From assembly GCA_947473535.1 (NCBI GenBank), contig CANJFK010000011.1, forward strand, positions 1 to 10,447: a DNA stretch of 10,447 bases, written 5' to 3'. Below are positions 1-6,086 of the stretch, one piece after another. The notes under the pieces were generated by a model. It saw only the letters and a list, made by a program, of their open reading frames with translations. It was not told where the DNA came from and ran no database searches. A program made the translations under genes and the position numbers. The stretch is from Legionellaceae bacterium. GTDB lineage: Bacteria; Pseudomonadota; Gammaproteobacteria; Legionellales; Legionellaceae. The first letter of the stretch is position 1. Each line of letters starts with the position of its first letter.

Positions 1-997
1 GTTTTAGATCATAGCTCGCTCTATTTAATTTATTTTTGTAAGCATCTGGTAGACTATCTAATGCTTGTTGATACACCATGTTAAGAATCAAAGGATCCCT
101 AAACCCAGGAATAACAATATCGATGTTTTTTTTATCGGGTATGCTGTCCATGGCCAACATGATGCTGTTCGTGATGAAGGAAGCTGTTGTTACGATGTAG
201 TGACTGAGTACATGCTGTTCTATATCAAAAAAATACCCATAAAACAACGTATGAGTTTGCTTATAAGCGTCAAGATTGTCCTGCGTTAAATGATGGATAA
301 AGGTCGCATCAACCACTGCCGCATTGTCTAATCCATTGTTTGCTACAGCGGTTTCATCGATATAGACCCCTTGACCTCTGAGCCCCTTGTAAGAACCATA
401 GGCATTTGACCCACCGAATCCGGTGTGTACAATTTCAACGTTTGGGTTGTCATAAGTTGTATTGCCGTTATGCTCCAAATCGTATTCTGGAATTAAGCGA
501 ATGGGCTTATTAAACGTCGCTAATAACTGATAGTCTTGCTGAATCAAGCGATGCGGATTTGCGTTCACAACAATCATATCGCACTCGTTTAATCGTGTGG
601 ATGTTGGTGGAGAGTTCAAGCGCTGATGAATATCAGTCCATCCATTCCAACCAACAAAGATGTTCCCCCAATTATTTTCGGAGCGGTCGGTTAGTTCCTC
701 ATTGGTTAACTCGCAATGACTTTGTATATCAAACACTTGTTTGCCAAGGATTGTCACCTGGTCATAATCACGACTATTAATACACGTTAGATGAACTTTG
801 TTTTGCCATTCTCCCATTTCAGTATTTTTTAACGCGTCAACATCCTTTTGAAACCCACTCAGATCGCGTTTCACAATCCATTCAAATTCAACATCCGTAT
901 CATGAGATAGCACGGACTTCATAAAGCTCGTAGCGGAAATTATATCACCACCACGACCGTGCATAAATGAAGTCAAAACAACAATGCGCTTGGGCAT
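1..997 (-). CDS. Unrecognised protein, GT-B glycosyltransferase-like, 3' end outside window
   Basis: The minus strand is open from ATG at 997 to the left edge, giving 332 codons with no stop, so this is a real gene truncated only by the window. The first in-frame stop upstream of the ATG is TAA five codons away, and AGG lies 6 bases before it as a weak ribosome site. The N-terminus (residues 4-30) is a hydrophobic strand, a glycine-rich loop GRGGD at 14-18 and an amphipathic helix, as in the nucleotide-binding start of GT-B glycosyltransferases. A second strand/helix pattern occurs late: LFYGYFF at 251-257, HYIVTTASFITNS at 266-278 and NIDIVIPGF at 291-299, as expected of a C-terminal Rossmann domain. 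HTGFGGSNAYG (191-201) is another glycine-rich turn. There is no signal peptide or membrane segment, so it is probably cytoplasmic or exported by a dedicated system. The enzyme assignment is inference from pattern; no family was recognised. Confidence 0.8.
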   Translation of the reverse strand, partial: MPKRIVVLTSFMHGRGGDIISATSFMKSVLSHDTDVEFEWIVKRDLSGFQKDVDALKNTEMGEWQNKVHLTCINSRDYDQVTILGKQVFDIQSHCELTNEELTDRSENNWGNIFVGWNGWTDIHQRLNSPPTSTRLNECDMIVVNANPHRLIQQDYQLLATFNKPIRLIPEYDLEHNGNTTYDNPNVEIVHTGFGGSNAYGSYKGLRGQGVYIDETAVANNGLDNAAVVDATFIHHLTQDNLDAYKQTHTLFYGYFFDIEQHVLSHYIVTTASFITNSIMLAMDSIPDKKNIDIVIPGFRDPLILNMVYQQALDSLPDAYKNKLNRASYDLK

Positions 998-1082
998 AGC
1001 ATGCCTATAATTTTATCGTGATTAATATTATTGTAGCACCGAATGAGCCAATTATTTTTTTAAACATCAATTGGATGTTCCG

Positions 1083-1187
1083 ATGTATCGTGTCATCATT
1101 TTTCATCGTTTAATGGCCAAATTTAATGAACGATACGCAACATTGCAACCAGATCAAATTAGGGAGGGGCTGAATGATTACAATTAG
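1083..1187 (+). other. Candidate 34-codon small reading frame, unproven
   Basis: In the region between the divergent genes an ATG at 1083 opens a 34-codon frame ending with TAG at 1185-1187. The middle is protein-like (MAKFNERYATLQ followed by PDQIREGLNDYN), but the ribosome site is poor (GGA about 7 bases upstream) and a frame this long occurs by chance often enough. An in-frame TTG at 1071 could extend it by four codons. It could also be a remnant of a longer gene. No function is proposed. Confidence 0.18.
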
Positions 1188-1212
1188 ATCATGGTATGCT
1201 AGGATGTATTAG
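1174..1212 (+). other. Candidate 12-codon leader peptide upstream of pssA
   Basis: A purine run GGGAGGGG at 1162-1169 is the strongest ribosome-binding site in this intergenic region. It sits 4 bases before an ATG at 1174 that opens a 12-codon frame (MITIRSWYARMY) ending with TAG at 1210-1212, 26 bases before the pssA GTG. The frame overlaps the end of the preceding 34-codon frame, which would allow coupled translation. No attenuator hairpin with a T-run was found after it. It could be chance. Confidence 0.2.
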
Positions 1213-1238
1213 ATTTAATTGTTATTAAGGTAGAATTT

Positions 1239-2003
1239 GTGAGGTATAAAGGAACTCATTCAGGTATTTATCTATTACCTAATTTACTGACGACAGCGAG
1301 CTTGTTCTCGGCGTTTTACTCTATTGTTGCCTCGTTGAAAGCGCAATATGAAGTCGCTGTCATTGCCATTTTCATTGGCATGATTGCTGATGGATTGGAT
1401 GGGCGGATTGCTCGTATGACCAACACGCAGACGGCCTTTGGCGCGGAATACGATAGCTTATCTGATATGGTTACTTTCGGTGTTGCTCCTGCGTTATTGC
1501 TTTATAGTTGGGGTTTGCAGCAGCTAGGTAAAGTGGGCTGGTTAATTGCCTTTATCTACACGGCGGCCGTTGCTCTGCGCCTTGCGCGCTTTAATACACA
1601 ACTTGAAACAGCGGACAAACGCTATTTTCAGGGGCTTAGTTCTCCTCCTGCGGCAGCCATTGTGGCTTCTTTTATCTGGTTGTGTCATCAAAATCATTGG
1701 TCTCATTTTTTTGTTATAATCATTGCCGCAAGTTTTGCTGTCGGTGCTGCTATGCTGATGGTTAGTAATGTGCGATATAACAGTTTCAAAAAATTGGATT
1801 TTAAAGGGAAGGTACCCTTCCTTTATTTATTATTGATTGTGATCTTGTTTGTGGCGATTGCGTCAAATCCTTCGCTAATATTGTTTATTGCATCGTTAGC
1901 ATACGCATTATCCGGCCCTTTCCAGACGTTGATTGCTTTGCAACGCGTACGTAAACAGCGCCGTCATGTTCCGAAAGAGCGCGCTCGTAATAAGGTTATT
2001 TAG
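1239..2003 (+). CDS. pssA: CDP-diacylglycerol--serine O-phosphatidyltransferase (membrane type)
   Basis: It joins CDP-diacylglycerol and L-serine to make phosphatidylserine, the precursor of phosphatidylethanolamine, at the inner membrane. The CDP-alcohol phosphatidyltransferase signature is complete: DGLDGRIAR at residues 51-59, then G68, D72 and D76 with the canonical spacing (D-x2-D-G-x2-A-R-x8-G-x3-D-x3-D). The rest is mostly hydrophobic: segments near 12-34, 39-50, 84-115, 133-165, 184-207 and 210-232, with a basic C-terminus (RVRKQRRH). The length of 254 residues is usual for the integral-membrane family, as distinct from the phospholipase-D-like PssA of E. coli. The start is GTG at 1239, preceded by AAGG at 1227-1230; an in-frame TAG at 1200 and no other good codon in between support it. 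It is monocistronic in view, convergent with npr. Confidence 0.93.
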   Translation: MRYKGTHSGIYLLPNLLTTASLFSAFYSIVASLKAQYEVAVIAIFIGMIADGLDGRIARMTNTQTAFGAEYDSLSDMVTFGVAPALLLYSWGLQQLGKVGWLIAFIYTAAVALRLARFNTQLETADKRYFQGLSSPPAAAIVASFIWLCHQNHWSHFFVIIIAASFAVGAAMLMVSNVRYNSFKKLDFKGKVPFLYLLLIVILFVAIASNPSLILFIASLAYALSGPFQTLIALQRVRKQRRHVPKERARNKVI

Positions 2004-2031
2004 GATCGCGTCGTTCGGGCACGATCCTAAA
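1999..2031. terminator. Hairpin between convergent pssA and npr
   Basis: Perfect 10-base arms TTTAGGATCG (1999-2008) and CGATCCTAAA (2022-2031) enclose a 13-base loop; the left arm contains the pssA stop codon. The hairpin sits exactly between two converging genes and could stop transcripts from both sides, although neither strand has a long T-run after it. Confidence 0.5.
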
Positions 2032-2034
2032 CCG

Positions 2035-2304
2035 TTATTCTGCTTCGCCAAACCGGTTGTTAATTAGCGTAATTAACGCCGTTTCCATTGCTTCTTCATC
2101 GGGTCCATCAATGTTGAGTGTGAGTTCGCTGCCTTTGTTTGCAGCGAGCATCATCACGGCCATAATACTCTTGCCATTGATGGTCTGCGTTTCTTTGGTC
2201 ACGTCCAGACGGCTTTGAAATCGAGCGGCTGTGGCTACAAATTTTGCTGAAGCTCGCGCGTGTAAACCTAATTTATTGATGATAGTGATCGTCGTGCTTT
2301 TCAT
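2035..2304 (-). CDS. ptsO: HPr-family phosphocarrier of the nitrogen-type PTS (NPr)
   Basis: Small cytoplasmic phosphocarrier of 89 residues, the normal length for HPr/NPr. The phospho-acceptor is His15 in NKLGLHARAS (10-19) with Arg17 next to it, the canonical active site. Ser46 in NGKSIMAVM (43-51) is also kept, the residue phosphorylated by HPr kinase where that enzyme exists. It accepts phosphate from an EI-type enzyme (EINtr/PtsP, not in this window) and passes it to the neighbouring PtsN. Its ATG overlaps the ptsN stop as ATGA (2301-2304), so the two are translationally coupled. The usual gammaproteobacterial gene rapZ between ptsN and npr is missing. The neighbour makes NPr more likely than a sugar-PTS HPr. 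Confidence 0.92.
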   Translation of the reverse strand: MKSTTITIINKLGLHARASAKFVATAARFQSRLDVTKETQTINGKSIMAVMMLAANKGSELTLNIDGPDEEAMETALITLINNRFGEAE

Positions 2305-2780
2305 AGTACCGCCATTTCAATGTCGTAATGTGGGTTTCGGGCAAATAATTGGCATAACTCAGCATGATCAGTTGCATTTCGGCATGCGTTTCTAAATTGA
2401 GGATTATTAAACTGTTTAATAATTTTTGCCAACGTTTGCAGGTGCTCATCGACTTGTTCTGATGCTACGACCAATCCAAGCACGATATCAACAGGTTGTT
2501 TATCCTCTGCACCAAAATCGACAGGATGTTGTAGTTTGAGTAAACAGCCGCCTATTTTTCGAATTGCGTCCGTTCGAATATGTGGAATGAGAATGCCATG
2601 CCCTATGGTTGTACTGCCTAAGGTCTCTCTTTTCCAATAGGCGTCAAATAACATTTCAACGTCTAGTTGTGGATTATTTTGACAGAGTAATTTGCTTATT
2701 TTGAGAAACACGGCTGTTTTACTTCGAGCGGTGCTATCAATGCAAATGCTGTCAGTAGTAAGAAAGTCGTTAAAAGGCAT
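2301..2780 (-). CDS. ptsN: Nitrogen regulatory PTS IIA component (EIIANtr)
   Basis: A single PTS EIIA type-2 domain of 159 residues from ATG at 2780. The motif ETLGSTTIGHGILIPH (52-67 from this ATG) carries the phosphorylated histidine in IPH (His67), matching GSTGIGNGIAIPH of the E. coli protein, and QPVDIVLGLVVASE (residues 95-108) is the conserved following strand. It is the terminal acceptor of the EINtr-NPr-PtsN relay and a cytoplasmic regulator rather than a transporter; in other bacteria it acts on potassium uptake and sensor kinases (family knowledge). A TTG at 2786 in the same frame would add two residues; I chose the ATG, though neither has a strong ribosome site. It forms a two-gene unit with npr behind its own promoter. 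Confidence 0.92.
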   Translation of the reverse strand: MPFNDFLTTDSICIDSTARSKTAVFLKISKLLCQNNPQLDVEMLFDAYWKRETLGSTTIGHGILIPHIRTDAIRKIGGCLLKLQHPVDFGAEDKQPVDIVLGLVVASEQVDEHLQTLAKIIKQFNNPQFRNACRNATDHAELCQLFARNPHYDIEMAVL

Positions 2781-2809
2781 GATCAAAAACCAGAAGAAGC
2801 TATTTACAA

Positions 2810-2839
2810 ATTGTACAGTAATTTGAGAAGGATAAACAA
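2810..2839 (-). promoter_or_regulatory. Candidate sigma-70 promoter for ptsN-npr
   Basis: On the minus strand TTGTTT (2839-2834) and TACAAT (2815-2810) are separated by 18 bases. Transcription would begin near 2803, about 23 bases before the ptsN ATG. The -10 box matches 5 of 6 positions, the -35 only 3 of 6. Confidence 0.4.
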
Positions 2840-2906
2840 CCTGTACTTAATTTTATCGTGAAATACATAAATCCAGGTTAAACTGAATGGTTTTGTGGGG
2901 CATTCG

Positions 2907-2944
2907 GGATCGCGCTCGGCACACTTTTCCTGCTTGCGCGATCC
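2907..2944. terminator. Hairpin between hpf and ptsN
   Basis: Perfect 9-base arms GGATCGCGC (2907-2915) and GCGCGATCC (2936-2944) enclose a 20-base loop, 30 bases after the hpf stop. Outer GGGGC (2897-2901) and GCCCC (2961-2965) could close a larger structure. There is no T-run after it on the minus strand, so it may terminate weakly or act as an mRNA end-protecting structure. Confidence 0.4.
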
Positions 2945-2973
2945 GTCACGTTTAAGTGCAGCCCCTCATCAAA

Positions 2974-3276
2974 TCAATCACGATCGTCACGTTCGCCGCG
3001 CAATTTTTCTTTGTGTTTAATCAATTGTCGATCGAGTTTATCAACGAGTAAATCGATGGCTGTGTACATGTCATCAGATTCTGAACTCGCATGCAATTCA
3101 CCTTTTTTGACCTGAATCGTCGCTTCAGCAATTTGCCTTAGTTTTTCCACATCAAAAATAACATGGATGGAGGTTATTTTATCAGAATGGCGACCTAATT
3201 TATCAAATTTTTCCTGTGTAAACGTTCTCAACGCAGTGGTAACGTCCATTCGATGACCTGTGAAGTTAATTTGCAT
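2974..3276 (-). CDS. hpf: Ribosome hibernation promoting factor, short form
   Basis: A single S30AE/HPF domain of 100 residues, close to the 95 of E. coli HPF and lacking the C-terminal dimerisation domain of long HPF. Recognisable parts are MQINFTGHRMDVTTALRTF at the N-terminus, the helix EKFDKLGRHSDKI (22-34), VEKLRQIAEATIQVKKGELHA (43-63) and DMYTAIDLLVDKLDRQL (69-85), then a charged tail. It binds the 30S decoding region in stationary phase and drives 100S ribosome formation (family knowledge). A strong ribosome site AAGGGAG lies about 7 bases before the ATG. It commonly sits between rpoN and ptsN; here ptsN is still downstream but rpoN is not next to it. Confidence 0.93.
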   Translation of the reverse strand: MQINFTGHRMDVTTALRTFTQEKFDKLGRHSDKITSIHVIFDVEKLRQIAEATIQVKKGELHASSESDDMYTAIDLLVDKLDRQLIKHKEKLRGERDDRD

Positions 3277-3371
3277 TATTTTTCTCCCTTCTTTTGTTAA
3301 AAAATAACTGTATATACCTTGTGCAGATGAGTTTCTGATTTTTTACCGGTCAAGATGGGCCGTATATGGGA

Positions 3372-3400
3372 TGTATAAAAATCTAAAATTCATTTGTAAA
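3372..3400 (-). promoter_or_regulatory. Candidate sigma-70 promoter for hpf
   Basis: On the minus strand TTTACA (3400-3395) and TATACA (3377-3372) are 17 bases apart. This gives an hpf leader of about 90 bases. The -35 matches 5 of 6 consensus positions and the -10 matches 4 of 6. A second TATATA nearer the gene (around 3311-3316) lacks a good -35. Confidence 0.38.
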
Positions 3401-3522
3401 GGGTATATGTTCAGTCTAACTGATTTGCGCCGATTATCCAGTGTTGTATCGGATTATTTTTTATCACAAAGAGTTTAAATTAATCGTATAGGGTGGGAAG
3501 AATAACAAAATATAATTTGGCT

Positions 3523-3540
3523 TATACGTAAAAACGTATA
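3523..3540. repeat. Perfect inverted repeat TATACGT-AAAA-ACGTATA
   Basis: Two 7-base arms separated by four A form an 18-base near-palindrome about 250 bases upstream of hpf and beyond the rpmG hairpin. It resembles a dimeric repressor site in shape, but no promoter is obvious right next to it. Confidence 0.4.
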
Positions 3541-3551
3541 TTGGTCAGGTG

Positions 3552-3593
3552 ATCGCATTAACATCACCGGCATGTTTAATGCCGGTGAGCGAT
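3552..3593 (-). terminator. Hairpin after rpmB-rpmG
   Basis: Arms TCACCGGCAT (3564-3573) and ATGCCGGTGA (3579-3588) pair over 10 bases around a 5-base loop, 26 bases after the rpmG stop. Outer ATCGC (3552-3556) and GCGAT (3589-3593) can extend it. The stem is stable but no T-run follows on the minus strand, so it could be a terminator without a classic U-tract or a 3'-end stabiliser. Confidence 0.5.
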
Positions 3594-3613
3594 TTAGGAA
3601 CGTGTCCGAAATG

Positions 3614-3778
3614 TTATTTAACTTTCTTTTCTTTAAAAAGCACGTGTTTACGTATAACACGATCGTACATCATCAATTCCATTTTTTCAGGATGATTTCG
3701 CGGATTTTTGGTTGTTGTTTTGTAATAACCAGTTCCTGCGGTAGATTCCATTTTAACTTTGACGGTGACAGCTGCCAT
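3614..3778 (-). CDS. rpmG: 50S ribosomal protein L33
   Basis: A 54-residue basic protein running from ATG at 3778 to TAA at 3614-3616. [16 protein letters not shown] (12-27) and the ending [11 protein letters not shown] match the bacterial L33 family (E. coli has SAGTGHFYTTTKNKR and QHVIYKEAKIK). No CxxC pair is present, so this is the zinc-independent form. It belongs to the large ribosomal subunit near the E site. AAGGGG lies 7 bases before the ATG, and the gene begins 16 bases after the rpmB stop, giving the usual rpmB-rpmG operon. Confidence 0.95.
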   Translation of the reverse strand: MAAVTVKVKMESTAGTGYYKTTTKNPRNHPEKMELMMYDRVIRKHVLFKEKKVK

Positions 3779-3794
3779 GGTGTTTCCCCTTCAA

Positions 3795-4031
3795 TTAAAT
3801 TTTCTCGCCCTTGTCTCTGAGCATTTTAAGCACTGTTTCAATTCCCAATTTGTCGATGGTTCGCATGCCCCTCGCACTTAACTTCAGTGATACAAATCGG
3901 TTTTCACCTTCAACCCAGTAACGGTGATGCTGGATGTTAGGCAGAAATCGTCTCTTCGTTTTATTGTTAGCATGCGACACATTATTTCCAGTGACGGGCC
4001 GCTTCCCAGTTACCTGGCATACTCTTGACAT
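3795..4031 (-). CDS. rpmB: 50S ribosomal protein L28
   Basis: A 78-residue basic protein, the same length as E. coli L28. The opening [17 protein letters not shown] is essentially the E. coli sequence, followed by [25 protein letters not shown] and the ending [12 protein letters not shown]. There is only one cysteine (Cys5), so no zinc ribbon. The ribosome site GGAG lies 8 bases before the ATG. It is the first gene of rpmB-rpmG, transcribed from a promoter about 100 bases upstream with a structured leader. Confidence 0.96.
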   Translation of the reverse strand: MSRVCQVTGKRPVTGNNVSHANNKTKRRFLPNIQHHRYWVEGENRFVSLKLSARGMRTIDKLGIETVLKMLRDKGEKI

Positions 4032-4061
4032 GATGTTACTCCAAAGTGTCTGACTTATAAA

Positions 4062-4106
4062 AGCCAGCTTTGTTTAAAATTAGTTCATTCGCAAAGCGAA
4101 CTGGCT
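4062..4106 (-). promoter_or_regulatory. Structured rpmB leader, possible attenuator
   Basis: In the rpmB leader, read on the minus strand, AGCCAG (4106-4101) can pair with CTGGCT (4067-4062), extended by a G-U and an A-U pair, and the enclosed TTCGC-ttt-GCGAA (4100-4088) forms its own small hairpin. The outer stem is followed directly by TTTAT, giving a weak terminator look, about 30 bases before the rpmB ATG. It may be a regulatory leader, but I do not recognise it as a known ribosomal-protein leader. Confidence 0.35.
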
Positions 4107-4128
4107 GGATATGAAATACAGGTTGCGT

Positions 4129-4157
4129 TTTATAACAAAAAAAAATCGTTGATGCAA
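4129..4157 (-). promoter_or_regulatory. Candidate sigma-70 promoter for rpmB-rpmG
   Basis: On the minus strand TTGCAT (4157-4152) and TATAAA (4134-4129) are separated by exactly 17 bases. The spacer contains a run of nine identical bases (A on plus, 4137-4145). Transcription would start near 4122, giving a leader of roughly 90 bases. Confidence 0.5.
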
Positions 4158-4177
4158 GTTAAATGAGTCACTATCAT
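4149..4177 (+). promoter_or_regulatory. Candidate sigma-70 promoter for trmB
   Basis: TTGATG (4149-4154) and TATCAT (4172-4177) are 17 bases apart, about 30 bases before the trmB ATG. Its -35 box shares ATG (4152-4154) with the -35 box of the opposing rpmB promoter. Confidence 0.5.
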
Positions 4178-4206
4178 ACCTTAAAAATTTCACTAAAGGT
4201 TTAGCG

Positions 4207-4875
4207 ATGCGAGCAATAAAGAGTTTTGTGTTACGAACGGGGCGTGTGAGTAATCGTCAGCAAGAAGGACTTGATCACTGGTTGAGTGACTATCTGTTGC
4301 CTGAGCCAGGGCAGCTTTGGAATTTGACTACAGCGTTTTGCCGCTCGGCTGAGACGGTCGTTGAAATTGGTTTTGGAATGGGAGGCTCGTTGTTAACCAT
4401 GGCGACGCAGCGACCTGAACTTAATTATATTGGGATCGAAGTCCATCTTGCAGGCGTTGGGAGCCTGGCGGCTGATCTACACGATCATGCTGTGACTAAC
4501 GTCCGGGTAGCACCTTATGATGCAGTTGAGGTATTTAAATCAAGCTTGGCGGATCATTCGTTGGCCGGCGTACAGATTTTTTTTCCGGATCCTTGGCCCA
4601 AAAAGCGCCATCACAAACGTCGTTTGATCCAAACCGAGTTTATTCATATGTTAGTGAAAAAAATTAAAGGTGGAGGATTTATACACTGCGCTACTGATTG
4701 GCAAGCGTATGCTGAGCATATGCATACCATTCTTTCTGCAGAGCCTGCCTTGCGTAATCAACAACATGATGGTGGATTCTCCCCGCGACCCGATACGCGT
4801 CCATTAACTAAATTTGAGCAACGAGGAAATCGTTTAGGCCATGGGGTGTGGGATCTAATATATCTTAAACCTTGA
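4207..4875 (+). CDS. trmB: tRNA (guanine-N7-)-methyltransferase
   Basis: A 222-residue Rossmann-fold methyltransferase that forms m7G46 in the tRNA variable loop using S-adenosylmethionine. Visible parts in order: SAM motif I EIGFGMGGS (53-61), the acidic ribose-binding position in GIEVH (76-80), the family signature FPDPWPKKRHHKRRL (126-140), TDW (163-165) and the C-terminal RPLTKFEQRGNRLGH (198-212), which carries conserved TrmB residues (the TKFE element). PDPWP replaces the more common PDPWH, a small variation. It is somewhat shorter at the N-terminus than E. coli TrmB (239 residues). AAAGG lies 7 bases before the ATG. It is divergent from rpmB and about 65 bases upstream of hflK, with which it may partly be co-transcribed. 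Confidence 0.95.
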   Translation: MRAIKSFVLRTGRVSNRQQEGLDHWLSDYLLPEPGQLWNLTTAFCRSAETVVEIGFGMGGSLLTMATQRPELNYIGIEVHLAGVGSLAADLHDHAVTNVRVAPYDAVEVFKSSLADHSLAGVQIFFPDPWPKKRHHKRRLIQTEFIHMLVKKIKGGGFIHCATDWQAYAEHMHTILSAEPALRNQQHDGGFSPRPDTRPLTKFEQRGNRLGHGVWDLIYLKP

Positions 4876-4877
4876 GC

Positions 4878-4906
4878 TTGCTTAAACTCATCATACCCCA
4901 TAGAAT
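4878..4906 (+). promoter_or_regulatory. Candidate promoter for hflK-hflC
   Basis: TTGCTT (4878-4883) and TAGAAT (4901-4906) are 17 bases apart, just after the trmB stop, with a predicted leader of about 28 bases before the hflK ATG. The -10 matches 5 of 6 positions, the -35 only 3 of 6. Confidence 0.33.
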
Positions 4907-4940
4907 TCCATTCAATATATGCAAAGGTGGAGATTAACGC

Positions 4941-6086
4941 ATGGGATGGAATGATCCAGATAAAAGCAACGATCCATGGGGCGGTAAAAATCAACCCCCA
5001 GATTTAGATGAAGTTTTGAAGCGTTTGCAGGCTAAATTTAAAAAAGCATTTGGGCGTGGCACGGGCAAACCGGATAGCGGCTCTTTCTCGTCAAATTCTA
5101 GCGGTGGGGTGTTGGCTGGCATAATTTTTGTTGTCGTTGCCATTTTGTGGTTTTTGTCGGGCATTTTTATTGTTGATCCAGCAGAGCAAGCGGCAATTCT
5201 TCGTTTTGGTCGATATATAGAGACGGTCGGTCCTGGCCCGCATTGGATCCCGCGCTTTATTTCGTCCAAAATGGTAATCAATGTTGATAGAGTGTCTGAT
5301 TATTCCTATACGGCGCAGATGCTGACTAAAGATCAAAATCTTGTGTCGGTCGCGCTGGCTGTTCAGTATCGAATCGGTGATCTGCAAGAGTACCTATTTA
5401 ATGTGACCGACCCAGAAGAAAGTTTGCAACAAGCGACATCTAGCGCGTTGAGACAAGTGGTCGGTACGACGACACTGGATCAAATTATCACAGAAGGCCG
5501 TGATGCTTGGGGGACGAGCGTCCAAGATTCGTTGATCAAAATTCTCGCGAGATACAAAACGGGTATTATCATCGTTAACGTTTCTCCTCAACCTGCTCGT
5601 GCGCCTGAAAACGTACAGGATGCGTTTGATGATGCAATCAAAGCGCAGGAAGATGAGAAGCGATTTAAAGAACAGGCCCGTGCATATGAAGCGCGCGTGG
5701 TTCCAATTGCTGAAGGTAATGGAAAGCGAATCTCAGAAGAGGCCCGGGCTTTTGCTGAGCAAGTTGTGTTACGTGCCAAAGGGGAAACGGCTGAATTTTT
5801 GGAATTATTGCCAGAATACACTCGTACACCGTTTGTGACAGGAGAGCGAATGTATTTAGATGCAATGCAACAAATATTAAGTCAGAGCAGCAAGATCATT
5901 GTTGATGGGAAAGCGGGTAACTTGTTGTATCTACCGTTGGATAAATTGGCGTCTAACCTATCTGAAAGCAACCAGAGCAAAAAAACGGCGGCGCTCAATC
6001 AACTGGCAAATCAGCAAGATGATAATACGTTACTTGATGGACGTAGTGTGACCAGACCTACAGAGCGAACCGGGAGGAATGATTGA
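4941..6086 (+). CDS. hflK: FtsH protease regulator HflK
   Basis: An SPFH/prohibitin-family inner-membrane protein of 381 residues. The N-terminus is Gly/Pro/Asn-rich and cytoplasmic (MGWNDPDKSNDPWGG), one transmembrane helix runs at about 57-78, and the periplasmic SPFH domain starts at AILRFGRYIETVGPGPHW (85-102) and includes MLTKDQNLVSVALAVQYRI (127-145). A long charged helical region (about 225-290) and a polar tail (341-381) follow. With HflC it forms the large HflKC cage around the FtsH hexamer and restrains degradation of membrane proteins (family knowledge). The ribosome site AGGTGGAG lies about 9 bases before the ATG. The stop overlaps the hflC ATG (TGATG). Confidence 0.95.
   Translation: MGWNDPDKSNDPWGGKNQPPDLDEVLKRLQAKFKKAFGRGTGKPDSGSFSSNSSGGVLAGIIFVVVAILWFLSGIFIVDPAEQAAILRFGRYIETVGPGPHWIPRFISSKMVINVDRVSDYSYTAQMLTKDQNLVSVALAVQYRIGDLQEYLFNVTDPEESLQQATSSALRQVVGTTTLDQIITEGRDAWGTSVQDSLIKILARYKTGIIIVNVSPQPARAPENVQDAFDDAIKAQEDEKRFKEQARAYEARVVPIAEGNGKRISEEARAFAEQVVLRAKGETAEFLELLPEYTRTPFVTGERMYLDAMQQILSQSSKIIVDGKAGNLLYLPLDKLASNLSESNQSKKTAALNQLANQQDDNTLLDGRSVTRPTERTGRND

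Larger units (their letters stand above)
3277..3613. other. Gene-free interval between hpf and rpmG
   Basis: This 337-base AT-rich gap lies upstream of hpf and downstream of rpmG. It holds the hpf leader and a candidate promoter, a perfect TATACGT/ACGTATA inverted repeat and the hairpin after rpmG. A 61-codon minus-strand frame through part of it has no ribosome site and no protein-like composition, so I see no gene here. Confidence 0.7.

Noticed and set aside
65..780. Two plus-strand frames (65-289 and 559-780) at the left end.
   Set aside because: Both lie wholly inside the 332-codon minus-strand gene, have no ribosome site and have unstructured composition. They are shadows.
3475..3820. 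Small frames on both strands in and around rpmG (3475-3660 minus, 3572-3820 plus).
   Set aside because: They overlap rpmG, whose L33 identity is clear, and read through its hairpin; no independent support.
4758..5387. Minus-strand frames across trmB/hflK (for example 4758-4994 and 4991-5281).
   Set aside because: They are antisense to well-identified genes, with no ribosome sites or recognisable domains.
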